Of a stretch of 64,000 nt of DNA, positions 23,551 to 33,700 are shown piece by piece; positions within the stretch are counted from its first letter, which is position 1; the number at the start of each line of letters is the position of its first letter. The position numbers were made by a program, and so were the translations under genes. The stretch is from Sycon ciliatum (taxonomy: Eukaryota > Porifera > Calcarea > Leucosolenida > Sycettidae). Below the pieces are notes generated by a model. The model saw only the letters and a program-made list of their open reading frames with translations, did not search any database and was not told the DNA's origin. The DNA is taken from positions 10,333,145 through 10,397,144 of the forward strand of contig NC_088654.1 in NCBI RefSeq assembly GCF_964019385.1, in the 5' to 3' direction.

Positions 23551-23998
23551 TAGATGTAGAATGATTAAATAATTGTCTATTACCATCAAAATACGTGAGG
23601 ACCACTCCTAAACAGCTTCAGACATACCTTTATCGCTGTCTACTACTTTTTCAAGGCACGAAAGTCGTCTATCCACTTTCAAACCGGGAACAAGACATCA
23701 TAGTGGTCCTTTTCAGCTGCTCCATGAGCACAGGTAATGTTTACCTAGGGCCGCAGAGCAGCATCCGTTCCGGTGAAACAGCTAAAATATGAGTAAACCT
23801 GCATGCCTGAGTACACGAGTACATCAGTACAGTCATGCAGTAGATAGTCGATTTCCGTGTGTCTACTCCAAACAGCAACTAACTTTGACTAGCTACAAAT
23901 ATTACATCAAAGGATCAAGCAATAACCATTTAGTAGACTCGGGTGGGGAGCCAAGGATGTATTTATAAAGAAGAAATGAGGACCAAATGCTATTTCCA

Positions 23999-24215
23999 TA
24001 ACTTAGAACCTTCCAAGTTGGAAGGCTGTTGGAGTGCGCATCCAAGATGTGCTAGAGCTGTTAGCCAGTTAGTTGTACAACGTCAGTACCGTCGGTCAGT
24101 GTCGTGCAATGTTATCGCATGAGCTAGTTGTAAAGTAACGGGTGGTATTAGTGGATATTATAGCGCAACTTGTAGCTCTTTGGTCCTGTTTTCTTCTTAT
24201 AAATAACCATCTTCT
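23999..24215 (+). repeat. Single arm of the 54490-54852 foldback family
   Basis: acttagaaccttccaagttgg onward matches 54706-54890 at roughly 85-90%. Here only one arm is present. Confidence 0.8.
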
Positions 24216-24331
24216 TCAGCTTTTTCGGCAGAAGGCTTTTTCCCTGTGCTTGGCCCTTGCCAAAAATCTCACCTCAGAAGAGTACAAAAATTACAACTCC
24301 CAGATGTCCTTGATTGCTGGCCGTAACTTAC

Positions 24332-24489
24332 AAGTTGGTGGTGTTGGTTGGAAATACCGTCACACTTGACACAGGGATCGAATAGCAATTCACGTTGGTG
24401 CCATAGCACGAACACGTGCTGCAGGATGCCAGTGCTGAGGCAGAGAAAGCAGTGATGCTCGCCAAAGCAATTGCTAACAGACGGTAACC
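24332..24489 (-). CDS. LRR protein, signal segment and LRR N-terminal cap exon
   Basis: Minus-strand exon with a strong acceptor (pyrimidine-rich tract ending tgctcag at 24490) and donor GTAAGT beginning at 24331. The 158 nt encode a hydrophobic stretch (GYRLLAIALASITAF, SASALAS) like the end of a signal peptide. After it comes the cysteine cluster CSTCSCYGTNVNC, then SVTVFPTNTTNL, matching the LRRNT pattern CxxCxCxxxxVxC...xPxxTTxL. It ends in phase 2, compatible with the 72-nt LRR exons at 20094 and 18017. There is no in-frame ATG in this exon, so the start codon lies in an unidentified upstream exon. The product is probably a secreted or surface adhesion or receptor protein. Confidence 0.75.
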
Positions 24490-24669
24490 CTGAGCATGAA
24501 AGAAAAGAGTAGAGTGATATTGTATGGACAAACTGTCTGTTACACCATACAATCTGCTTGCCGCTAAGACCAAAAATGCCACAAAGGCACATGCATTCGA
24601 AGTATTTCGAAGTATTCACAAAGCAGAACACTTAGTGTGTAGAGGCGACGGTTTCAAATAGGACAAAGG

Positions 24670-24855
24670 TTGCAAACCGGAACGGACTCAATATTCACTT
24701 TGTCTCTTGGTATTTTGATTAGAAAACATATGTTACAGTGAGACTACGATGTGTTATACTCTGAGCCAAAATTTCAGGGCTCTGCGATGAGGAGAAGCGC
24801 CATACCGAGCAGGTGAGTTTCTGACGTGTTGCTTCGCCCTGCGAGTTTGATTGAC
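24670..24855 (+). repeat. Dispersed repeat, copy 1 (pair with 27716-27890)
   Basis: About 180 bp, including tcttggtattttg, tagaaaacata and gacgtgttgcttcgc, recur in direct orientation at 27716-27890. The two copies bracket the transposase relic. Whether they are its flanks or an unrelated family is open. Confidence 0.65.
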
Positions 24856-25026
24856 TCTGGCCTCAGAGCAAACTTCAACAGGCCAGTTTCCTTCCACAAA
24901 CATATTTCGAGTGAACAATCAACGCTGATGATCGGTTTGGGTCTATACAAATTTGGCTGTCAATGTTGTGTACCGATAGAAAGACTTTTCATGGCTTGGT
25001 AACAACTCTCCTTCACGTAGCTGGGG

Positions 25027-26050
25027 GTCGCTCACAGCTGCTTGGTGACCTGGACGGTGAAGTAGCCAAATACGCAAAAGGCTTTCCGACAAGCCGGTGG
25101 CTGCGTCAGCACACGTATCATCATCGCTGGAGCGAAGGAAATCGTCGCGCACCGGTAGCCCTCGCTGTTGAGAGAAAACAGCGAAACAGTTGTCCTCACG
25201 AATGACTTGGCCAACTCCTTTCGTCAGCGTCACGGATTTGTGAAGCGGAAGGCCACCAAGGATGCTCGAAAACTGCCTGCTTAATTTCCGGCACCGAAAC
25301 TTGTTTTCCTGGAGAAAGTAAAGGAGGCAGTGACTACGAACTCGATTCCACTTGAGCTGGTTGTCAATTGGGATCAGACTGGCATGAAGCTGGTACCAGT
25401 AAGCTCCTGGACTCGAGCAGAGAAGGGGAGCAAACAAGTCGCGGTGGCGGGGAATGACGACAAACAAGAGATAACAATCCTTCTGGCTGTGTCTGCGTCC
25501 GGATGTCTTCTGCCATCCCAGGTGCTGTACGAGAGGAAGACGAAGATGTGCCACCCGAAAGTGACCTTCCCGGATGAATGGAATGTTTCTCAAAGTGTGT
25601 CGCACTGGAGTACAGAGCAGACAATGCTTGAGTACGTCGATGCTGTGATCGTGCCGTGCGTGCGTCATGGCGTGAGGCTCATGACAAGCCGTCACAGCCA
25701 GCTCTTATGATTTATAACGCGTTTGCAGCTTACCGATGTGACTTTGTAGGATAGAAGCTGAAGACAACAACATCCGTCGCATCTTCATCTCTGCAGGCTG
25801 TACCGGTGAGCAGCACCCATTGGATCTTGCCGTGAACAATGTGTTCAAAGCCGACATGAAGCGCCAGTTCTCTGAGTGGCATGCGGTTGAAGTTAACGAG
25901 GCATTGGACGCTGGATTGGAGCTGGAGAATGTCAAGGTTGACTTGAAAGCCTCCACAGTGATGCCGCAGCACACCAGGTGACTGCTTGACGCCATTGCCA
26001 GTCTCCAAACGTCCTGGAGCCTGAGGCTTGGATTTGAGAGGGCTGAAACT
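25027..26050 (+). pseudogene. DDE_1-type transposase remnant (CENP-B-like superfamily)
   Basis: In order on the plus strand: LDGEVAKYAKGF, then in another frame RQAGGCVSTRIIIAGAKEIV (helix-turn-helix region). Next come FVKRKATKDARK and VVNWDQTGMKLVPVSSWT with the first catalytic Asp (NWDQT), then KQEITILLAVSASGCLLPSQ and HWSTEQTMLEY. After a break, IRRIFISAGCTGEQHPLDL and FKADMKRQFSEWHA complete the domain. The order matches DDE superfamily endonucleases abundant in invertebrates. Several frameshifts and stops (about 25150, 25700, 25760) make it a pseudogene. Its right end near 26050 passes into a T-rich minisatellite. Confidence 0.75.
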
Positions 26051-26109
26051 ATTGTGGAGGTAGAGTGAGACGTACATGCTTTTAACACTCTTGCTGCTGT
26101 GCATTCAGC

Positions 26110-26300
26110 TCTTTTGAAGTGCTCGGCTCTTTTCTCTTGAAGTTGCATTCCTTTTCCTTCTCTTCCAGCTTAGCACTCTGTTTCTTGCAGTTTTTTGTTC
26201 CGTTCTATTGCAGTTTTGGGTTCCGTTTTCTTGCAGTTTTGCATTCCTTTTTTTTTGCAGTGTTGTATTCTGTTCTCTTGAAGTTGTATGCCATGCATAA
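26110..26300. repeat. Degenerate about 25-bp minisatellite
   Basis: Repeated variants of 'ttcttgcagttttgcattcc' with heavy divergence. Confidence 0.6.
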
Positions 26301-28091
26301 CTGTAAGCGTGATGCTGTTCTATTACTAGTATGATCGTGCTGTTGTGTTTAGCCCGATATTCTGCAATTCCAATGCTTTGCAATGGTACTACCGTGTTGA
26401 AACTGTGTCTCTGAGCATCTCTGTGAGCTGAAAATGTAGTAAAAAGGACCACCTTAAAAGACCAAATCGCTAAAATTTCCCGTCGTTAAAACATACGTTA
26501 CGCAGGGTTTGAGCACATCATTAGACTGTCTGACAGAGGAGGACGAAATCTTGTGAAAGTTCGTTGTAGATTGAAAATTCACGCACGGAAACGCATCAAC
26601 AAATGAATCCCAACCAGTGTAATTGTTCTAGGACCTTACCTATTGTGGAAATGGTGGGCATAGGACGCTCTTATCTAACACCATAGTACTACTGTAACAC
26701 CCTTGTGGCGTCTGATGGAAGACAGTTTCACTGTGTTCTGACTTTCAAGCTCGCAACGTCGCGGAATCTTCTCGTCTGATCTTGTGACCATACCCGACAC
26801 ACTGTCGAAGGAACTTTAAAGGGCCACAAGCTTTTCAAGATTGACTTGTACCATCTCCTCCTTCTTTTTGTAAAATTGTAAGCCACGGCTAAAGTCAAGA
26901 AAAGAATGCGCTGCTTGTTAATTGTTGCTAGGAGTACACTGAGAAAGGTTCCTCTTTCGGACACTGACAAAATGCGTACCGTCCGCAGGGAAATCCACAG
27001 CTCGTCACACAGATGGTTTAGCTGCTGGCGAACATTCAGCCTGGGGAGTGGACTGTCTGCCTGACCTTTGAGCAGTGTTTTTGAACACGGTGCTGCACCT
27101 GATCTACAAAGGATAATAAAAATGAATTTGAGGAACTGCCATCTTCAATGCGTGGTGCATCGCGTGAGTGCTGAAACATACATTGCACTTTGACCTCTGT
27201 TCGCCTTCCAATAAAACCAGTTGGCTTTGAACTTTGACCTCTGTAAGAAAGTAAGAAGTAACCGGAATTGCTGAGAGCAAGGAAACGCCTAGAAGTTAGG
27301 AGTCTTAGGACTCGGGGTAGATATTCTGCTTTTTCAAGCGACTGTTCTGCCAAATTCTGCTCTCTTGTCCGTAATGCCGTTTCTGCCGAATGCTGGCATT
27401 ATTCGCAAGTCCCTAGTGCGGATTCTTTGCAATGCCAGCGCATTGATTTGTGGTCGGATTTCAGTTGACACGACTGTACAATGACTATGTATGTGCATGA
27501 CTGTAGCTGTAGTGCATGTATCGTCTATCTAATGTAGTAATGTGCTCTGCATCAGAAGTCAATTTCTAAATACGATTGCTGCCTTTACATGCTACGAGGT
27601 GCAGGAAAAATTCCCGACTTTTAGATCCACTCTGCCCATGACGAAGTATTGGATGTGCTGGGTGGACGCCTCGTGTCGCACGTAGAGGAGGGTGTTTCAG
27701 ATAGGAGATATAATTATCGCAAACTGGACCGTGCTCAATATTCGCTTTCTCTCTTGGTATTTTGTTTAGAAAACATACGGTATGTTGCAGTGAGATTGCG
27801 ATGTGTTTTACTCCGAGCCAGAAGAGAGAGATGACCAGAGGCGCCATAACGAGCAGGTGGATTTTTGACGTGTTGCTTCGCACTGCGACTTGAATTTTTA
27901 CGTCTTTCGAAAAATCAAATTCTTGTCGCAGGTAAACAGCGCTAGCGGCTCGCCTCTCGCTTATTTTTTATATTGTTTTTACAAAATACACAACTCACCG
28001 GCAGGCACATGAGGCTAGCATGCTACAGTACTTAGGATTGGCGACAATTAGGCGTGGGGTGGGAAAAGCAGGGGCATAATCCCGGAGGAGG

Positions 28092-28613
28092 CTAGAGGCG
28101 GTCGGTTGCCCAGTCCAAGTCAGACTGCATGAGGTGGTCATAGACCTTCTTCTTGAAGGTCTGCATCGACTTCTGGGAGGGGCGAGCACTGAGGATAGAG
28201 GCTGGGAGGAAATTCCAGGCGTCAATCATATAGTGAGGGAAGAGCTGAAGGACATTGTTCCGAGACTGAGGTGGGACAGTCTTGGTCAGCTGGAACGGAT
28301 GGTGGCTTGCAATTGTGCGCACACTGGCTCGGGCGCTGGCCCGGGCTGGGGCTGGAGCTGGCAGGGGTAGGAGGGCTGTGATCATGGCAGGGCCAGTCAG
28401 ATAGTGGAGCTTGAACAGGTAGCAGAGCGCAGCAACAGAGCGACGGATGTCCAGGCTGGGCAGGTAGCAGCCATCATCAATGACGCGGAGTGCCCTACGT
28501 TGGATGGCTGTGAGCTTGGCTAATGTGGAGGGTGCTGCGCTCACCCATACCAGCATCCCATACTCCAGGACTCCTATAATGCACCGTATACCAATGAAAA
28601 CTAATGGAAGCAC
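28092..28613 (-). pseudogene. Non-LTR retrotransposon, C-terminal end of ORF2
   Basis: An open 173-codon minus-strand frame reads VLEYGMLVWVSAAPSTL, then LTAIQRRALRVIDDG, LPSLDIRRSVAALCYLFKLH and later MIDAWNFLPASIL. This is the region after the reverse transcriptase catalytic core in CR1/L2/Jockey-like LINEs (LEYxxxVW...IQRRAxRxI...SLxxRR...WNxLP). The catalytic part is missing, typical of 5' truncation on insertion. It begins without a real start and runs to the element's 3' end near 28090. Confidence 0.75.
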
Positions 28614-28984
28614 GAATAGGGCTTATTGTTTCTGTTTACTAGCCATCGTGGAGCGATAGCAATTACCTAATTTCGGAACTCAGGGTGAACTTGACGTAGA
28701 CTCCATTGCGCATTCCTGTTTGGCAGAATCTGCCATTTTTAAAGCAGTGTCTGCCAAGGGCTAGGCCCAATCCTGCCATTAGCAGACTGCAGTGGATATA
28801 GATCTACAACTATTCTGTGAAAGAAACCACCCGAACGTGTATGGATCCATACAAAATCGGAATCCACGTCATGGATGCAGAAGTCAGCGCTGTCATGACT
28901 CCGGGCTGGCTGTTTGCTAACACTTTCGTGCCCTGTCATATCTGCGGACCGCAGTCCGTTAGCTAAAGTAGACGAAATCTGATC

Positions 28985-29105
28985 ATTCCACGAGGTGACA
29001 ACAATTTTAGTATCGCAACAAGGAGGACTAGCTGAAGTGACATTGAGTACTTCTTTAAGTTATGGAAACGATACAGATACAATATCTCTAAAAGCTGTCA
29101 AATCA
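28985..29105 (+). repeat. Partial family C hammerhead repeat (ribozyme lost)
   Basis: caacaattttagtatcgcaa and gctgaagtgacatt match 40585-40630. The ribozyme part is absent. Confidence 0.55.
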
Positions 29106-29394
29106 TATGATTATACTGGTATATGATTTTCCCCTATAATTATAGTCATGATCATGCTATCCCCCGGATAAGTTGGGTGATTATTGTATTGTAAGGAGTT
29201 AGAGCAGCTCCACTTGTAAGTCCGGTGAGCCGGGCGTGTGCCTGCGTGGGTGCACTAAAACTGAATGGTAAGAGGGGTGGAGGTGGCCAATTTCCAGCTT
29301 GAGGCCGGGACGAATACGAAGGACGAAAATAACCGAATGTTGACCCGTGGCAGGATAGTGGGGTATCCAGGTGGGCGACATATGGATACGAGTT

Positions 29395-29500
29395 AGGAGA
29401 GACCAAAAGAGGGGAAGGTAAGCGCAACGAAAACGAGCACAAGCTACAGTCCCACCGGAACAAAGAATGTCGATTGTTACCAGACGATGACGAGACTTCC
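29395..29500 (-). repeat. Dispersed repeat, inverse of 34960-35050
   Basis: On the minus strand it reads ctttgttccggtgggactg and gtagcttgtgctcg, as at 34970 on. The two copies flank the SINE that holds the chromovirus. Confidence 0.7.
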
Positions 29501-29562
29501 CCTTCTGTACTTATCTTTGATATTTCTGAGCCACCCAAGTTGGGTGGTGTGCTGCATTAAAA

Positions 29563-29719
29563 GTAAATTATCGTGTCCGTTCCCGAAGGGAACTCACGAC
29601 GGCCGCTAACACCCGTTAAACCCTAGCGGCAGATGCAGCGCCTAACGGTGGGGGTGAGTGGGTAAGTCTCACAACCACTGGCACAAGTGCTGAGAACGAC
29701 CCCATTAGCTGCATCCATG
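29563..29719 (-). mobile_element. SINE copy 2, left part (interrupted by the chromovirus)
   Basis: Matches 3376-3538 closely. The right part continues at 34806-34890 and stops before the tRNA-like head. The insertion point is known from the uninterrupted copy at 3363-3670. Confidence 0.85.
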
Positions 29720-29902
29720 TGTAACAGTTTTCCCCTGTTCTCTATAACTTTACACTCCCTCGCACCTCATGCGTCTTACGCCTGTCTATTAGCACCTTCA
29801 TTGGCGCCATTGCCACATGTATACTATCACATTTTGCATATAACTGGTCGAGGCACGCTCAACCAGGCCTCTTACTTTTCAAGTTTGATTAAACCTGTTA
29901 CA
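29720..29902 (+). repeat. 5' LTR
   Basis: 183 bp, tgtaacag...ctgttaca. Same length and, by eye, the same sequence as the 3' LTR. Very short for the clade. Confidence 0.95.
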
Positions 29903-29903
29903 C

Positions 29904-29921
29904 TGGTAGCAGAGGATGGTT
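29904..29921 (+). promoter_or_regulatory. Primer binding site (initiator Met tRNA)
   Basis: tggtagcagaggatggtt starts two bases after the LTR and is complementary to the 3' end of animal initiator methionine tRNA (remembered sequence). The gag ATG at 29916 lies within it. Confidence 0.85.
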
Positions 29922-30761
29922 CCTACTCTGCTTTTGGCAGGTGTTCTGGTCGCTCTGCTTACGCTCCTCGTACTCGTCGTTCGGCTGATAAACGATATCA
30001 AGACCGCTCAGCGCGTTAGCCAAGGAAACCGAACGATACATCCGAACTCGGAACCGTGGGAGCCAACACCCCGCCTTACGAAAGAGCCGCCTGTGTTTGG
30101 AGGAGATTCCGCTACATTCAAAGAATGGACGTTTGCAATGGACATGGCCCTACGGTCGTTGGCGCTCCCAAATGCGGCACAGAGGGTCGACTACGCGGCA
30201 GGATTTTTGACTGGAAACGCTCGTCTTTGGTTGATAGCGGCATTGGAAGCTAACCAAGTGTTTTCCGACTGGCCTGCTCTGAAAGCGGCACTTGGCGATG
30301 TGTACGGACCACGGCACAACGAGGAAACATCGCGTATGGGACTAATTTCCGCAGCGCAGCGCGGGTCGCTGGACGCATACATTGCTGCTTTCACTCGCCT
30401 CAGCCTGCAAGTGCCGGAAATCGACCACCACACCAGAGCGCTGCTGTTCGTCAGGGGTCTAGTGCCGCACATCCAGCGACAGGTCATGCGTGAGCATCCA
30501 CGTACCCTGGAGCAAGCTGTCATGGCAGCAAACACCGTGGAGCAGTCGTCAGGGCCACCGGCGTCGGGGCCACCAGCCAGTAGAGAGTCGCGTTCCGTGC
30601 CCAGCTTCCGTGGTCAGACTCAGGGCCTCCGCAAGCTGACGGACCAAGAGCGTGTCCAACTGCGAGCAATGGGACACTGCTTTGCTTGCAGGAAGCCAGG
30701 CCACCTCGCTAAAGACTGTACTGAGGGTGGACAGCGCTACCCAAACGCTGGTCGCCAGTAA
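29916..30761 (+). CDS. gag: Gag polyprotein of chromovirus
   Basis: 281 codons. Residues 4-27 form an uninterrupted hydrophobic segment (TLLLAGVLVALLTLLVLVVR), unusual for Gag. A retrotransposon capsid-type region follows from about residue 65 (FGGDSATFKEW, then W and L landmarks). A CCHC zinc knuckle, CFACRKPGHLAKDC, lies at about 255-268. Gag forms the particle and binds element RNA. The start codon overlaps the primer binding site, and a later ATG (residue 75, in FAMDM) would drop the hydrophobic part but also cut into the capsid region. Translation ends at TAA 30759-30761. The frame 30725-34423 overlaps it in -1 register. Confidence 0.9.
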   Translation: MVPTLLLAGVLVALLTLLVLVVRLINDIKTAQRVSQGNRTIHPNSEPWEPTPRLTKEPPVFGGDSATFKEWTFAMDMALRSLALPNAAQRVDYAAGFLTGNARLWLIAALEANQVFSDWPALKAALGDVYGPRHNEETSRMGLISAAQRGSLDAYIAAFTRLSLQVPEIDHHTRALLFVRGLVPHIQRQVMREHPRTLEQAVMAANTVEQSSGPPASGPPASRESRSVPSFRGQTQGLRKLTDQERVQLRAMGHCFACRKPGHLAKDCTEGGQRYPNAGRQ

Positions 30762-33700
30762 GAAAGGGGGTGCGCTTACTGGCGACGACCCAAGCACCCA
30801 CGCCGGTACCAGTCGCTAACCGGTTCGGAGCTCTGGAGGTTGAAGACGTTGCTCTCCAGGAACCTACGGAGCCGGAGACACCCATAGCTGTAGGAAATTG
30901 TCCCGTTGCAGAAAGGTGTCATGTCAGCAACGTCAGCGTCGGCAATGAACCTGAACACGACCTACTGCGCATACAGGGAAAGATCGGCGGTCGCCGTGCA
31001 GTGATGCTGATAGATTCCGGTTCGACGCATGACTTCATTGCAGACAGTTTTGTTCGAAAGCATCATCTTGACACGGATGCAAGCTCAGCAGTGCTGAGCG
31101 TAACATTGGCGGACGGCTCGACCAGCGAGGTCCCGCAGATTTCCACACGCACGCTAAGGGTGACAGTCGGGGGCTTCAGTGAGGAACAGCACTTTACTGT
31201 GTATCCCCTGACTCGCTACGACGCTATTCTTGGCAAGCCGTGGCTTACAAGGAACAACCCCAGCATCAACTTCCGTACGAACGAAGTTCAGTTGGACGGT
31301 GAGCCCTTTGTTGCCGAATTGCCTGCAGCTAACCCGCCGACAGCCGACCGGCCATCTGTGGAAAGCATGTTTATCAGTGGCCGACAAGCTCGTCATGCCC
31401 TGAGGAGTGGAGCCGAGGGGTTTCTTGCATGGGTCACTGCTGCAAACGAGGAGAATCGTTCCGGGCCACAACTCCAGGAATCAGAGCAACAAGACATCCA
31501 GAACCTGCTCAAGAGGTACCAGGATTTATTTCCAGACGAGCTGCCGAATGAGCTTCCACCGAAGAGACCAGTCGACCATGAAATCCAGATAGAAGATGGA
31601 GCCAGACCACCGTCTCGACCCGCCTACCGCCTGCCGAAACCAGAGATGGACGAGCTCCAGTCACAGCTGTCAGAATTACTTGAGAAGGGATTCATTGAGC
31701 CAAGTAAGTCGCCATACGGTGCACCTGTGTTTTTTGTGAAAAAGTCGGATGGTACTCTGAGAATGGTGTGCGATTGGCGAGAATTGAATAGAATTACGAT
31801 CAAAAACAAAGCTTGTCTTCCTAATATTGATGACTTATTCGACACGATCCAGGGCAGTGCATATTTCTCCAAGTTGGACTTGCGGTCGGGGTACAATCAA
31901 ATCAGAATTCAAGACTCGGATGTTTCTAAGACGGCCATTAATACGCCGTTCGGCCACTTCCAATTTAGAGTCATGGGATTCGGGCTGACTAATGCCCCGG
32001 CCACCTTTCAGTCACTCATGAACTCTATTCTGCAACCGCATCTCCGAAAATTCGTTGTAGTATTCTTGGATGACATTCTAGTTTTCAGCAAGACCTGGGA
32101 AGATCATCAGCATCATCTTCAAACAGTTCTAGAAACACTTAGAAATAGTGAGCTGTATTGCAAACAGTCTAAATGCGAATTCGGCGTGAGAGAAGTTCTC
32201 TTCTTGGGGCATAAAATCAACGGCACATCAATTTCCCCTGATCCCAAGAAGATAAGTGCTGTGGAAACATGGCCAACTCCGTCGTCAGTAACTGATGTGA
32301 GGAAGTTTCTTGGCTTTGCAAACTATTTCCGAAGGTTCATAGATCGACACTCGACCATCTCTCGTCCATTAGAAGAAATCACCGGAAAAAATTCACGCTT
32401 TGAATGGAGCGCTGCTAGACAGAAGGCATTCGAGTCTCTAAAATCAGCATTACTCGAGGCGCCAGTGTTGCAACTGGCCGATGTTGAGAAAAGCTTCACG
32501 GTAGAAACTGACGCAAGTGACTTTGCCGTGGCGGGTGTGCTCCTGCAGCAGGGAGAAGATATGGATTTGCATCCCGTAGCCTATTGTAGTCGGAAACTGT
32601 CAGCTGCAGAACGCAACTATACTGCGGCCGAGAGGGAAACGTTGGCTGTGGTATTTGCATTAAAGTGCTGGAGAATCTATCTATTCCGCCACTTTGACCT
32701 GATGACTGATAATATGGGTGTTGTCTATTTACGAACCAAACCGACTCTCACCAAGCGTGAGGCAAGATGGGTAGAGTTTTTAGCTGACTATGACTTTACG
32801 GTCTTTCACAAACCAGGAAAGAAAAACATTGCCGACCCGCTTTCACGCCGTCCAGATCTGTTCAGTGATTCTGAAATAGGCGGGTCATCCTATCCTCCTA
32901 ACATTCAGTTGAATGCCATAGAGCATACCCTAGAGATTAATCCAGACTTAGCGCAGTTAATTGTCAGCGGTTACAAGTGCGACAAGGATCTTGCTCCCAT
33001 TATCAGGAGACTGAAAAATTCAAGCCATGACAATCTGCACGACCGTTACCTTCTAAATGAAACACCCGGTTATCTTTATCTCAGATCTTCACCACAGAAC
33101 AGGTTATGCATTCCAAAGAGTAGCAAACTCCGACTCGCCCTGCTTCAAGAATACCATGACTGTGTGACTGCGGGGCATCCCGGTCGAGATCGCACCTATT
33201 TCAGACTCGCTAGATATTTCTATTGGCCCAGAATGGGACTGGATGTAAAGGCGTTTGTCAAGTCATGTGACGTCTGCCAACGAGTTAAAGGCGGCCAGCT
33301 AAAAACTGGTCTCTTGCAGAATTTACCAGTGCCCAGTCAGCCGTGGGCGGATATCTCGATGGATTTTATCATGGGTTTGCCTAGGACCGATACAGGTCAT
33401 GATGCTATATATGTATTTGTAGACCGCTTGACAAAGTGTGTACATTTAGCACCTACTTCCTCTACTATTGACGCTAAAGGAAGTGCTGATCTGTATATTC
33501 AACATGTATTTCGACTTCATGGTTTGAGTTCTAGTATTGTATGTGATCGTGATCCAAGATTTACGGCAGCATTTTTTCAGGAATTGTTTGATCGCTTAGG
33601 AACGAAACTAGCATTTAGTACTGCCAATCACCCTCAGACAGATGGCCTAACTGAACGAGTAAACAGAATAGTAGAGGATGTGCTGAGGGCTTTTGTAAAT

